A stretch of DNA of 32,471 nucleotides from CAMQVM01 sp044433365 (GCA_044433365.1 JAWXTR010000021.1:1-32471), one strand, 5' to 3'; positions 1 to 7,884 are shown, counted from the first letter of the stretch. Notes: a model not told the origin generated them from the sequence alone. Numbers and translations are program-made.

Positions 1-116
1 GAGATTTTTTGCTATTGAATCGAAAATATAGTGGTTCTATATTGAGATTTAATAGTGAAAAATATCGCTCCAAGAGTGCTATTAAGAATATGGCAATAAT
101 TGTTTTACACTACTTA
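1..116 (-). mobile_element. Family A foldback element (MITE-like), 5'-truncated by the window start
   Basis: This is the last 116 bases of the 167-bp family A element seen complete at 4776-4942, 8095-8261 and 31397-31563. It ends in CACTACTTA. Strand is given relative to the 4776 copy. It ends only 24 bases before the DUF4293 start codon, so an open frame reads through it into that gene; I take that upstream extension as fortuitous. No transposase is encoded. Confidence 0.85.
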
Positions 117-140
117 AACATCATAAAAATTTTAAAGATA

Positions 141-638
141 ATGATACAAAGATTACAAACAATCTACCTACTAGTTACAATAAGCCTACTTTCTGTAATG
201 AGTTTTGTCCCTTTTGCAAAAGTTGCAACAAACGATGGTGAGCTTATTTTAAAGCCTTTTTTAATTAGCGAAAGTGGTAGTGCTCAAGCCTCTTTATCGG
301 CTGTTGTGGGGCTAACCTATCTATCTGCTATTGCTTTTTTAGCTATGTTAGTGGCAATATTTACGATTTTTAAGTTTAAAAATCGTATTTTACAGATAAA
401 ACTATGTTTTATAAATATGGTGCTATTTTTTGGATTACAAGCTTTTACACTATATTCTATGTATAAGGCTAGCTCATTTATTGAGGGCATGAATAGTCAA
501 ATTAGCGGTTACAGTGCAGGTATAAATTTCTCACTTGTTGCAATTTTACCATTTGTAGCTGTAGTTTTCACCTATCTTGCCTACCGTGGCATAATTAAAG
601 ATGAAAACCTTATTAAATCGTTAAATCGTATTCGTTAA
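141..638 (+). CDS. DUF4293 family four-helix membrane protein
   Basis: A 165-residue integral membrane protein. The opening MIQRLQTIYLL is the typical N-terminus of the DUF4293 family, which is found across Bacteroidota and has no known function. Four hydrophobic segments can be seen at roughly residues 7-27, 53-77, 85-107 and 130-150, with a short basic C-terminus (KSLNRIR). I chose the ATG at 141 because it matches the family start; the frame stays open further upstream but runs through a mobile repeat (1-116). No TAnnTTTG box lies between the repeat and the start, so the repeat may have displaced the native promoter. A strong hairpin terminator follows at 680-707, so the gene is probably monocistronic. 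Confidence 0.85.
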   Translation: MIQRLQTIYLLVTISLLSVMSFVPFAKVATNDGELILKPFLISESGSAQASLSAVVGLTYLSAIAFLAMLVAIFTIFKFKNRILQIKLCFINMVLFFGLQAFTLYSMYKASSFIEGMNSQISGYSAGINFSLVAILPFVAVVFTYLAYRGIIKDENLIKSLNRIR

Positions 639-679
639 CGATAATTAATATCAATAAAACAATTATTACAACTCCTCTT

Positions 680-712
680 AAAAGAGAAATCGAAAGATTT
701 CTCTTTTTATAT
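680..712 (+). terminator. Intrinsic terminator after the DUF4293 gene
   Basis: A 12-bp perfect stem (AAAAGAGAAATC pairing with GATTTCTCTTTT) closes a GAAA tetraloop and runs into TTTTTATATTTTTT. It lies 42 bases past the DUF4293 stop codon. Confidence 0.9.
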
Positions 713-743
713 TTTTTGAAGTATTTTTTTTATAATTTTTTAT

Positions 744-751
744 TAACTTTG
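744..751 (+). promoter_or_regulatory. -7 box (TAACTTTG) upstream of the GH43/GH117-like gene
   Basis: TAACTTTG fits the Bacteroidota -7 consensus TAnnTTTG and lies 28 bases before the start codon at 780. The nearest upstream TTTG (715-718) is 25 bases away, too far for the usual spacing of about 19-21, so only the -7 element is convincing. Confidence 0.55.
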
Positions 752-779
752 CAGTAATGCTAATAAAAAGTTATTAACT

Positions 780-2135
780 ATGAAAAAAACCCAATTATTT
801 ATAGCAATAGTAACGATGCTATTGTTGTGTAGTTATAATGCTACAGCTACCGACCCAGTACGTCCAGTAAAGCCAACTTATGATCCAACTTTAGTTAAAG
901 GTGCCGCCTTTATCGACCGTTTTTTGCCACTTCCCTCTGGTAATATTTCTAGTAATTGCTGGGGGGCTAGTAATGTTGTTCCACGTAATGTAGATAATGG
1001 AATTGAGGATGCCGACCACTCATATTGGGGAGGAAATATACTTAAAGGCGACGATGGAAAATTTCACCTTTTCGGTGCACGTTGGCCCCAAGATATTAGC
1101 CGTCCAAATGGCAAGAGTGGGCATGAGATTTGGTGGGATTCAGATGTTTATCACGCTGTAAGCGACAAAATTACTGGTCCTTATAAGGTTGTAGATATGA
1201 TAGGTAAAGGACATAATCCCGAAATTTATAAATGTAAAGATGGAACCTATGTAATAGGTGTAATGGGATTAAAAGCGTATAAATCTAACTCATTAAATGG
1301 TCCTTGGGAGCAAATTGAGACAAAAATGGAGTTTTTAAGAGATACTCACAATATTTCAAACCGAACATATATCGTTAGAGAAGATGGTTCTGTCTTTATG
1401 ATGAATAAAGAGGGGGGAGTGTTTGGAAATATTGATGGTGAAATTGAAAATTTTGTGCAATATGACGTACCAAAAGCCTATTTTCGTGCAAATGGTTCGC
1501 ACGAAGAAGATCCTGTAATTTGGAAAGATGAAGTTGAATATAATCTTGTGGTAAACGACTGTTTAGCTCGAATTGCCTATCACCTTACATCAAAAGATGG
1601 TATGAAATGGAGTTATGAAGAGGGTTTTGCCTATACTCCCGAGATAGTAGTAAATGAAAACGGAGTAAAAGAGAGTTGGTGGAAGTTTGAGCGTCCTAAA
1701 GTATCTACCGATGAATATGGTCGTCCACTTGTGATGAATTTTGCAGTTGTCGACACTCTAAAAGCTCACGATAGAGCAAACGACAACCATAGTTCAAAAA
1801 ATATTGTCGTACCTCTTCGCCTAGAACGTAGAATGGAGCTAATAAAACCATCAACTATAAAAACATCCACCTCTTCCATTACTATTGAGCTACTTGCTGA
1901 AGAGGGTTTTGACCCATTTAATGATGTTGATTTACAATCGTTACGACTAGGTGCTGCAAAGCTGGTAAACCATGCCAAAGGGCTTGAAGTAGTAAAGAGC
2001 AAAAAGAGCGAAAGAGGGTTGGTTATAACCTTTAAAGGCGATGATTTAGGGATAAAAGAGGGAGATTATAAACTAAAACTCCTTGGTGCTCTAAAGAGTG
2101 GCGAACCGATTTCCTCTAAGGTCAGAATTAATTAA
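780..2135 (+). CDS. Secreted GH43/GH117-like beta-propeller glycosidase
   Basis: A 451-residue exported protein. Residues 1-23 form a signal peptide (Lys-rich start, Leu-rich core, ending near ATATD). The body has features of five-bladed beta-propeller glycosidases of the GH43/GH117 type: HSYWGGNILKGDDGKFHLF near residues 81-99, a SDKITGPYKV blade motif, GHNPEIYKCKDGTYVIG near 145-161, and HEEDPVIWKDEVEYNL near 241-256. The acidic residues in these motifs are candidates for catalysis, but I cannot assign them. The last ~100 residues look like a separate beta-rich domain. It is followed after 29 bases by a secreted clan GH-A enzyme, probably in one operon, and a sulfatase lies 4 kb away, which suggests a complex and perhaps sulfated glycan. 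The substrate and exact GH family are not resolved. Confidence 0.6.
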   Translation: MKKTQLFIAIVTMLLLCSYNATATDPVRPVKPTYDPTLVKGAAFIDRFLPLPSGNISSNCWGASNVVPRNVDNGIEDADHSYWGGNILKGDDGKFHLFGARWPQDISRPNGKSGHEIWWDSDVYHAVSDKITGPYKVVDMIGKGHNPEIYKCKDGTYVIGVMGLKAYKSNSLNGPWEQIETKMEFLRDTHNISNRTYIVREDGSVFMMNKEGGVFGNIDGEIENFVQYDVPKAYFRANGSHEEDPVIWKDEVEYNLVVNDCLARIAYHLTSKDGMKWSYEEGFAYTPEIVVNENGVKESWWKFERPKVSTDEYGRPLVMNFAVVDTLKAHDRANDNHSSKNIVVPLRLERRMELIKPSTIKTSTSSITIELLAEEGFDPFNDVDLQSLRLGAAKLVNHAKGLEVVKSKKSERGLVITFKGDDLGIKEGDYKLKLLGALKSGEPISSKVRIN

Positions 2136-2164
2136 TAATTTATAATTTAATCCCCTCCAAAAAA

Positions 2165-4426
2165 ATGAAAAGAAAATTATTTTTATTATTAGCCTTTACA
2201 GCCTTAGGCTATAGTGCTCTATCACAATCATTGCGTGAGAGTGCTCAGACAAAAATGCAACAGCTCGAAGAGCTAATAGAAAAAGCTGATTCAAAGAAAA
2301 TTAACACCCTAAAAGAGCGTACTGCACTACGCACCGCCGAGATTTTTATGGTATATGCCGATTGGGATGCAAAAAATATTGAGCGCAACAAACACCACTT
2401 CTCTCTTGTAACACGCTACAAAGATGAAGCAGATAAATACGCCAATCTCTTAGCCGATTTTGAACGTGAAGAGATTGTAAAGATGATGGATAGCTCTATT
2501 TCAGAGCTAAATAGCATTATGAGTGGTGAAATTAAGCGTCTCGACTCTCCGCAAGTTGATTGGACCAAAACCGATGTTGTAGGCGATGAGATTAGATATG
2601 AGGGCAAGCCTGTCTTTCTTACCGATTGGACTTGGAAGCCTACAATCGATTTTTATAATGAGTATCATGGTGACCAAGATGGCTTTTTCTTAACTCCATC
2701 GTTTGTTGAGAGCGAAGATGGACGCATATCACCTCGAGTTATTGACGAATTAAAAAGAAAAGATAGCGGTTCGATGGGTTTTATCTTCTTTAATCATAAA
2801 GGTATACCTCGTTGGGCAAAGTCAAAATATCCAGAGATGGAAGAGGGTGGAGGACTTCACTATACGGAGTATGATATTAACCATCCTAAATCTCGTGAGA
2901 TGCAAGCAAATCTGATTAAGGGCGTTGTACCCTATATGGCAGGTAAAAACTACACAAAACTTGGCTATATGCTCTGCAATGAGCCTCACTGGAACACTAT
3001 TAAAGATTCATGGGCATACTCACCATTTTCTGATTATGCTTATAAAGATTTTAAAGTGTGGCTAAAAGCTAAACATAATAGCGTAGAGGAGTTAAATAAA
3101 GTTTGGGGTAAAAACTACTCCTCTTTCGACGATATTGATGCTCCTAAGGTGATGGTAGATTCATTGCGTGGCACTGCTATGTACTTCGATTTTATGAAAT
3201 TTAATCAAGATCGTGTAACCGATTGGTTTAGCTTTCTAGCAGGTGAGATTAAAAAATATGATAGCGATGCTAAAACGCATATTAAAATTATTCCAGGTAT
3301 GTGGGCAGCGGAAAAACGTGATTCTGGTATCGATTTAGAGGCATTAACATTCAATTCAGATATTATCGGCAACGACTGCTCTTCATGTGAAGAGTGGATG
3401 TGGGGAGAGCCTAAATTTTGGGAGAAAAACTATAGCTTCGATTGGATTGATATATGTTTGTCGCAAGATTTTATGAAGTCGGTAGCCCCCGATAAGATTA
3501 TGTACAACACCGAGGGTCACTTCCTTTCTACAGGTAAATCTCGTGACCTATATCAAACCCCACAATATGCTCGTTGCAACTACTGGATGGCTCATATACA
3601 TGGTTTGACAGCTATGCAAACTTGGTATTGGTGTCGTAGAGAGGATGGCGATAGCCGTAGCAATCAAGACAGTAACGGATATGGTGGCTCAAACAATCAC
3701 CAACCTCGTATCGTAAACGAAGTACACGCTACAATGGTCGATTTAAACTCTGTTTCTGATAAAATTATGACTTTCCAACGTCAAAGAAAACCTATTCGCC
3801 TATTCTACACCGAGGCTTCGGCTATCAACAACATAGCGCAGATGGATAATGTGTTTGCACTCTACGAAAAACTATGCTTTGAGGGCACTCCGCTCGGTTT
3901 CGCAACAGAGGGAATCATCAATAATCAAGATAACGATAGTTGGGATGTGGTTGTAGTTTCAAAAACAGCAAATATGTTTGAAAAAGATGTTATTGCTCTT
4001 CAAAAGTATGTAGATGGTGGTGGTATTGTGGTTATTGATAGCGAGAGTATGCTCTCAAATGAGTATGGTAATCCGCTTAAATCTACCCTAAAATCTTCGA
4101 AAGGCAAAGTTATTAAAGTTTCAGATTTAAATCAACTTAAAGAGGAGGCATTTGCAGTTGTAGATAAAAAAGGTGTTGCTCCAGAGCTAAAAATCACACA
4201 AGATAATGGAACCGACCAACCGACGGCTATTTGGAGAGCTATAGATGGTCGAAAAGGTTCAAAAATATTAAATATCACTAATTTCGGTAAGAATAATTCA
4301 AAAATCACAATCTGCACAGCCGATGGAAAACCTGCAAAAAGTGTAGTAGATATACTTAACGGTAAGGAGTATAGTAATACTCTTACATTGCAACCTTATG
4401 ATTTATACTTTGTTGAGGTGAAGTAG
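2165..4426 (+). CDS. Secreted GH42-like (clan GH-A) beta-glycosidase
   Basis: A 753-residue exported protein with a signal peptide at residues 1-20 (ends ALSQS). Residues 25-130 are helical and charged, an N-terminal extension. A (beta/alpha)8 barrel seems to run from about residue 145 to 530. GYMLCNEPHW contains the Asn272-Glu273 pair typical of the clan GH-A acid/base residue, and Glu450 in MYNTEGHFLS is a candidate nucleophile. A Trp/Tyr-rich stretch (TAMQTWYWCRRED) follows. Residues ~555-650 resemble the GATase-like third domain of GH42 beta-galactosidases (ALQKYVDGGGIVVID), then a C-terminal beta domain. That architecture favours GH42-like, but a related GH-A family is possible. It lies 29 bases after the propeller glycosidase, so the pair is probably co-transcribed. 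Confidence 0.65.
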   Translation: MKRKLFLLLAFTALGYSALSQSLRESAQTKMQQLEELIEKADSKKINTLKERTALRTAEIFMVYADWDAKNIERNKHHFSLVTRYKDEADKYANLLADFEREEIVKMMDSSISELNSIMSGEIKRLDSPQVDWTKTDVVGDEIRYEGKPVFLTDWTWKPTIDFYNEYHGDQDGFFLTPSFVESEDGRISPRVIDELKRKDSGSMGFIFFNHKGIPRWAKSKYPEMEEGGGLHYTEYDINHPKSREMQANLIKGVVPYMAGKNYTKLGYMLCNEPHWNTIKDSWAYSPFSDYAYKDFKVWLKAKHNSVEELNKVWGKNYSSFDDIDAPKVMVDSLRGTAMYFDFMKFNQDRVTDWFSFLAGEIKKYDSDAKTHIKIIPGMWAAEKRDSGIDLEALTFNSDIIGNDCSSCEEWMWGEPKFWEKNYSFDWIDICLSQDFMKSVAPDKIMYNTEGHFLSTGKSRDLYQTPQYARCNYWMAHIHGLTAMQTWYWCRREDGDSRSNQDSNGYGGSNNHQPRIVNEVHATMVDLNSVSDKIMTFQRQRKPIRLFYTEASAINNIAQMDNVFALYEKLCFEGTPLGFATEGIINNQDNDSWDVVVVSKTANMFEKDVIALQKYVDGGGIVVIDSESMLSNEYGNPLKSTLKSSKGKVIKVSDLNQLKEEAFAVVDKKGVAPELKITQDNGTDQPTAIWRAIDGRKGSKILNITNFGKNNSKITICTADGKPAKSVVDILNGKEYSNTLTLQPYDLYFVEVK

Positions 4427-4775
4427 TAAGGGGTAGAGATTACGGATTAGAGGTTAGCTTTTTAGGCACATTCTCAAAAACTGTTTCCGCACACAGCAGT
4501 AGAGACGTAGCCCTGCTACGTCTAAAATCGAATTTTGCAAAGCAAAATGAGTTTACGGGGTAAACAAGAGCTCAGTGGTCTCGAAGAGCCGCTGAAAGCG
4601 TGTTTTTGTTCACTTTTTCTTAATAATGCCAATAAAGGTTTGAAAAACGTTCTTCCTATTTTAGCGAGCGGAGCGAAGCTGTGAGTGAAGCTGTGAGTGA
4701 AAACGAACGATTTTTGCCAGCCCAAAGGGCGTGCTTTTTTTTAAAAAGCATTAACAAAAGTTATTTTTTTGTAAT
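4427..4775. repeat. Gene-free stretch: REP-like hairpin plus a diverged family D copy
   Basis: No gene is supported here. At 4503-4523 there is one REP-like hairpin (AGACGTAGC-CCT-GCTACGTCT) preceded by CTGTTTCCGCAC, a lead-in shared with 10050-10065. Positions 4570-4620 match the third and fourth hairpins of family D (GGTCTCGAAGAGCC, then GTGTTTTTGTTCACTTTTTC). A 12-bp unit, GCTGTGAGTGAA, is repeated in tandem at 4678-4701. A small stem TGCTTTTT/AAAAAGCA lies at 4732-4750. Confidence 0.7.
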
Positions 4776-4942
4776 TAAGTAGTGTAAAACAATTATTGCC
4801 ATATTCTTAATAGCACTCTTGGAGCGATATTTTTCACTATTAAATCTCAATATAGAACCACTATATTTTCGATTCAATAGCAAAAAATCTCATCTCCAAT
4901 AGCACTTTTAAAAATACACCAATAATTATTTTACCCTACTTA
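4776..4942 (+). mobile_element. Family A foldback element, complete copy
   Basis: A 167-bp element beginning TAAGTAGTGTAAAACAATTA and ending in the imperfect inverse TAATTATTTTACCCTACTTA. The whole element folds back on itself: the left arm through CTCAATATAG pairs imperfectly with the right arm starting at CTATATTTTCG around an AACCA loop. The TA at each end fits a duplicated TA target, as made by IS630/Tc1-mariner-type transposases (inference). It is identical, as read by eye, to the copy at 8095-8261. Confidence 0.9.
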
Positions 4943-4980
4943 GAATTGCAAAAATAGCTCAAAATAGCTCAAAAATTTCA

Positions 4981-5067
4981 AACCTTTATTCGCATGAAGA
5001 ATAGATCTGTTTAATGCAATTTGCAAATATGAATTATTTGCATTAGATTTGTGTACGAATAAAGGTT
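4981..5067. repeat. 87-base stem-loop with 12-bp perfect outer stem
   Basis: AACCTTTATTCG (4981-4992) pairs perfectly with CGAATAAAGGTT (5056-5067). Inside, AATGCAATTTGCAAAT and ATTATTTGCATT can form a nested stem. The lead-in ATTGCAAAAATAGCTC...ATTTCAAACCTTTATT before it recurs at 5674-5706. Confidence 0.7.
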
Positions 5068-5080
5068 GTAATGGAAGTAG

Positions 5081-5311
5081 GCGTATTCGCAAAACCCCTT
5101 TTGCGGATACGTCTCACAATTTTCTTTGAAAATTGTGAGCTCAGTGGTCTCGAAGAGCCACTGAAGGCGTGTTTTTGTTCACTTTTTCTTAAAAAGTGTT
5201 AAATATAGTTTTTTAATTACCTCCATTTTTGCACTTTTGTACAAAAATGGAGGTAATTTAGAGGTTTTTAAGGCACGTAACTATTTGTAGATTAGCTTGA
5301 TATTAGTTTTG
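5081..5311 (+). repeat. Family D multi-hairpin element, copy 1
   Basis: A chain of five hairpins: H1 5081-5112 (GTATTCGCAAAA/TTTTGCGGATAC), H2 5113-5139 (CTCACAATTTTC/GAAAATTGTGAG, perfect 12 bp), H3 5141-5164 (TCAGTGG/CCACTGA), H4 5180-5198 (CACTTTTT/AAAAAGTG), H5 5215-5258 (17-bp perfect stem AATTACCTCCATTTTTG). A second copy at 19350-19592 keeps all five with compensating changes in H1 and H3. The 3' end carries the -7 box for the following winged-helix gene. It encodes no protein. Confidence 0.8.
5284..5311 (+). promoter_or_regulatory. Putative promoter of the small winged-helix gene
   Basis: TTTG at 5284-5287 and TAGTTTTG at 5304-5311, spaced 16 bases, a little short of the usual 19-21. 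The -7 box lies at the 3' end of the family D repeat, about 50 bases before the start codon at 5363. Confidence 0.45.
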
Positions 5312-5362
5312 CGAATGCCCCGAAGTAAATAGAAACAAAATCAAATTTTAAAAATAAAAAAA

Positions 5363-5539
5363 ATGGAAAAGTCAAAAGTATTAGAAGTTATGGCCGCAGC
5401 AGGCGAGCCTCTTAATGCAGGTAAAATTGTTGAGTTGTCAGGTTTAGATCGTAAAGTTGTAGATAAAGCAATGAAAGATCTTAAAGCAGATGGCAGTATA
5501 GTATCCCCAAAACGTTGTTATTGGGAACCTGCAAAGTAA
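5363..5539 (+). CDS. Small winged-helix (MarR-like) DNA-binding protein
   Basis: A 58-residue protein starting MEKSKVLEVMAAAGEPLNAG and ending RCYWEPAK. It has the helix-turn-helix pattern of a minimal winged-helix domain: helix 1 at residues 3-12, helix 2 GKIVELSG at 20-27, recognition helix DRKVVDKAMKDLKADG at 29-44, then the wing strand SIVSPKRCYWEP. Similar short proteins are common in Bacteroidota and are often labelled as MarR-family or hypothetical regulators; their targets are unknown. The ATG at 5363 is the only reasonable start and follows an A-rich leader (AAAATAAAAAAA), a usual Bacteroidota start context. It stands alone between repeats, with terminator-like hairpins downstream at 5570-5587 and 5620-5661. 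No effector-binding domain is present. Confidence 0.8.
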   Translation: MEKSKVLEVMAAAGEPLNAGKIVELSGLDRKVVDKAMKDLKADGSIVSPKRCYWEPAK

Positions 5540-5569
5540 ATTGCACAATTAAATTACAAGGTAAAGCTA

Positions 5570-5587
5570 AACCCTATTTGTAGGGTT
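5570..5587 (+). terminator. Short hairpin after the winged-helix gene
   Basis: AACCCTA (5570-5576) pairs with TAGGGTT (5581-5587) around a four-base loop, 30 bases past the stop codon. No strong T-run follows, so termination is only possible. Confidence 0.4.
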
Positions 5588-5619
5588 ATTAGCAAAAGTA
5601 TTATCAATCTATTTTTACA

Positions 5620-5664
5620 GGCAAATTCGCAAATCCGCAAAAAGGGTTTTGCGAATTTGCCTTT
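5620..5664. terminator. Strong 14-bp hairpin between convergent genes
   Basis: GGCAAATTCGCAAA (5620-5633) pairs perfectly with TTTGCGAATTTGCC (5648-5661), followed by TTT. It lies between the plus-strand winged-helix gene and the minus-strand pRiA4b-like gene and may end transcription from both sides. It shares TTCGCAAA with hairpin H1 of family D. Confidence 0.6.
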
Positions 5665-5724
5665 ATAACTCGGATTGCAAAAATAGCTCGAAAATTTCAA
5701 ACCTTTATTAGAACTCCCCTAGCA

Positions 5725-6300
5725 TTATATCTCAAAAAGTGCGTCATCAATATCATCATCATCACAACCGATATAGGTTGGATCGAAAATTTCATCCTCT
5801 TCCATCCCTAGCCATTCACATTTTTCTGCATATTGAGGGTGTGAAGAGTCGCTAAGAATAGCTTTTAGCTCCATATAAGCTGCTGCACCGCCACAATCCT
5901 CTGGTGGAGCCATATTTTTGCCCTTTATGTAGTGTGCTTTACGCTCTTCAAGAGGTGCAAGTACCTTTTCGACCGAGATATTATGAATCCAGCTATCGCC
6001 AAAATCGTACTCATATTTCACAAAATCCTCCTCTTTTTGGAGTAAATCGCCAACTTTAGTATTGTTGTAAAGCTCAAAACTCTCGCTATCCTCCTGCTCG
6101 TCTATAAATCCCTCGCATGGAGCTACGTAGCATACTCCATCCTTTATAAATTGGTGGAGATGTCCGCCAAACCATGGCATAACACTCTGTATAACTGTAT
6201 TAAAATCGGCAAGCGATATATCCGAGTTGACAACTACACGTCGCCAAACAAGTGGTTTAATTCCTGCTAAGGAAATTTTTAATTGCAAACTGTATTTCAT
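5725..6300 (-). CDS. pRiA4b ORF-3-like family protein
   Basis: A 191-residue soluble protein of the plasmid pRiA4b ORF-3-like family. Visible family marks are LKISLAGIKPLVWRRVVV at residues 7-24, GGHLHQF near 45-51, YEYDFGDSWIHNISVEKV near 96-113, PPEDCGGAAAYMELKAIL near 132-149 and the acidic tail EWLGMEEDEIFDPTYI. The family occurs widely on plasmids and chromosomes and its biochemical role is not established. The start is 24 bases past the stop of the upstream sulfatase, so the two are probably co-transcribed from the promoter at 7807-7837, though a functional link to sulfatase is not obvious. The C-terminus is very Asp-rich (GCDDDDIDDALFEI). A lone family B right end (TTAGAACTCCC) sits just downstream at 5704-5714. 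Confidence 0.85.
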   Translation of the reverse strand: MKYSLQLKISLAGIKPLVWRRVVVNSDISLADFNTVIQSVMPWFGGHLHQFIKDGVCYVAPCEGFIDEQEDSESFELYNNTKVGDLLQKEEDFVKYEYDFGDSWIHNISVEKVLAPLEERKAHYIKGKNMAPPEDCGGAAAYMELKAILSDSSHPQYAEKCEWLGMEEDEIFDPTYIGCDDDDIDDALFEI

Positions 6301-6324
6301 TATATATAATTTAAAATGCTAAAA

Positions 6325-7695
6325 TTATTGTGTTACAACGAACTCGTCGCCAACTTCATCCAACATTTTTTGTAGTTTTTCGGCTAAAAGTGCACGTTGC
6401 TCTTTGTGTGGTGCAAGATATACCATATTGTTTAATTCATAAGGGTCTTCATTCAAATTAAACAACATAATCGGTTGATTTTCGACTACTACATATTTCC
6501 AGCCATCCGCTGTGACAATACCTCGCCAAGGTCTATCCAGACATTCAAAATCTTTTGGGTAGATATGCTGTAAAAGTACTGCATCGGGCATTCCCTCGAC
6601 AGTTATCCCCTCACTAGCAACTTTTGAAAAGTCGAAACCTACCATAAAATCGGGTTGCTCTATACCGCAAGCACCCAGAGATGTTGGTGCAATATCTATA
6701 GTTTGTAGCATTGCATTAGTCGACTCTGCCACCCCCTCTTTACGTCCTCCAGCAGGGCGGAAAATAAATGGAATACCTATTGACTCTTGCCAAGGGCTGC
6801 TCTTTTTGGTGTAACCGTGTGAGTAGTGGCAGTCGCCATGGTCGGAAAAAAACATAAGATTGGTATCGTCGAGCAGTCCAAGCTCTTCGAGAGCATCATA
6901 CAAGCGACCAACGTTCATATCGAGATTTTCGATTTGAGCATAATAACCTGCAAGGTCTTTGCGTGCCGCCTCTTCTACCCTCTCCACTGGTGGAACATTT
7001 GGTCGTAGTACGATAGAGTCAGTATTATATCGCTCCATATACTCTGGTGGTGCTACATAAGGATTATGAGGTGGTTGTACCGAAAGAACCACGAAAAATG
7101 GCTTATCTTTAGGTCTGTTTTTCAGAAACTCAATCACCTTATCCGTTAGTGCATCAGTTTCGTACCCTACCAATTTTTCGGCTAATGGCTCTTTATCGTC
7201 ACGCCCCCAAATATCATGACCATGAACATGAACATCATACTGAGCATTATTATTTTCGTAAGCTATCCATATATCAAACCTACCTCTTTCATCTTTGGGA
7301 ACAAAGGTTTTTTTATTAAATCCATGAAGATGCCATTTGCCATAAAGCGCAGTGACATAACCATTATCATTAAAAACATCAGAAACCATAGGTAGGGTGG
7401 GGTCAAGCTTTTGAGGTGTGCGATATACCGCCTTATTCGCATGCAATCCAGTATAAAGCGAACCCCTAAATGGAGTAGACCATGGACAAGCCGAAATAGC
7501 GTTATTAAAAGTGATGCTCTCGTTTGCAAGTGCATCCAAATTTGGAGTACGAGCATTCACATCACCCTTATAGCCTAAGGCTTGTGCACGGTGCTGGTCG
7601 CCAAAGATCCAAATCATATTTTGCTTAGATTGTGCTGCTACTTCTAATGAGCAGACTAAGCTGATTGTTGATAAGAGTAGAAATTTATTTTTCAT
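6325..7695 (-). CDS. Secreted serine-type sulfatase
   Basis: A 456-residue exported sulfatase of the alkaline-phosphatase-like superfamily. A signal peptide spans residues 1-21 (ends VAAQS). IFGDQHRAQ near 30-38 supplies the first metal-binding Asp. The core signature reads CPWSTPFRGSLYTG at 70-83: by alignment with C/S-x-P-x-R, the residue converted to formylglycine is Ser73 (S-T-P-F-R), so an anaerobic sulfatase-maturating enzyme (anSME) would be needed; none is encoded here. GKWHLHGF and FFSDHGDCHYSHG carry further active-site and metal ligands. Length fits the family. Such sulfatases remove sulfate from glycans; the substrate is unknown, and the nearby secreted glycosidases (780-4426) make a shared sulfated glycan plausible. 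It heads a likely two-gene operon with the pRiA4b-like gene. Confidence 0.88.
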   Translation of the reverse strand: MKNKFLLLSTISLVCSLEVAAQSKQNMIWIFGDQHRAQALGYKGDVNARTPNLDALANESITFNNAISACPWSTPFRGSLYTGLHANKAVYRTPQKLDPTLPMVSDVFNDNGYVTALYGKWHLHGFNKKTFVPKDERGRFDIWIAYENNNAQYDVHVHGHDIWGRDDKEPLAEKLVGYETDALTDKVIEFLKNRPKDKPFFVVLSVQPPHNPYVAPPEYMERYNTDSIVLRPNVPPVERVEEAARKDLAGYYAQIENLDMNVGRLYDALEELGLLDDTNLMFFSDHGDCHYSHGYTKKSSPWQESIGIPFIFRPAGGRKEGVAESTNAMLQTIDIAPTSLGACGIEQPDFMVGFDFSKVASEGITVEGMPDAVLLQHIYPKDFECLDRPWRGIVTADGWKYVVVENQPIMLFNLNEDPYELNNMVYLAPHKEQRALLAEKLQKMLDEVGDEFVVTQ

Positions 7696-7806
7696 TTAGA
7701 TTATGGTTAAAATATTTATAGATTCCCGTAACATATCTGAAAATTTATCTCTGTCGCTATATTTGACACAAATTGCCAGATTATTTCCTGTAAGATGTAG
7801 CACTAA

Positions 7807-7837
7807 CAAAGATACTATTTTTACTTTGAATTGCAAA
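7807..7837 (-). promoter_or_regulatory. Promoter of the sulfatase operon
   Basis: On the minus strand TTTG (7837-7834) and TATCTTTG (7814-7807) are separated by 19 bases, an exact fit to the Bacteroidota TTTG-N19-TAnnTTTG promoter. The transcript would have a leader of roughly 105 bases before the sulfatase start at 7695. Confidence 0.75.
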
Positions 7838-7863
7838 ATTTAGAGGCTCATTCTCAAAATACA

Positions 7864-7883
7864 GAAATTAGAACTCCCCTTAA
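7864..7883. repeat. Solo right end of family B
   Basis: AAATTAGAACTCCC followed by CTTAA matches the right terminus and flank of the complete family B copy at 28400-28561. No matching left end is found nearby. Confidence 0.6.
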
Positions 7884-7884
7884 G

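Noticed and set aside
9..140. N-terminal extension of the DUF4293 frame (44 extra residues)
   Set aside because: It is the read-through of the family A element; the same residues would appear at every copy, and the family start fits the ATG at 141.
4522..4725. Minus-strand open frame of 67 codons
   Set aside because: It lies wholly in hairpin repeats and has no protein-like pattern.
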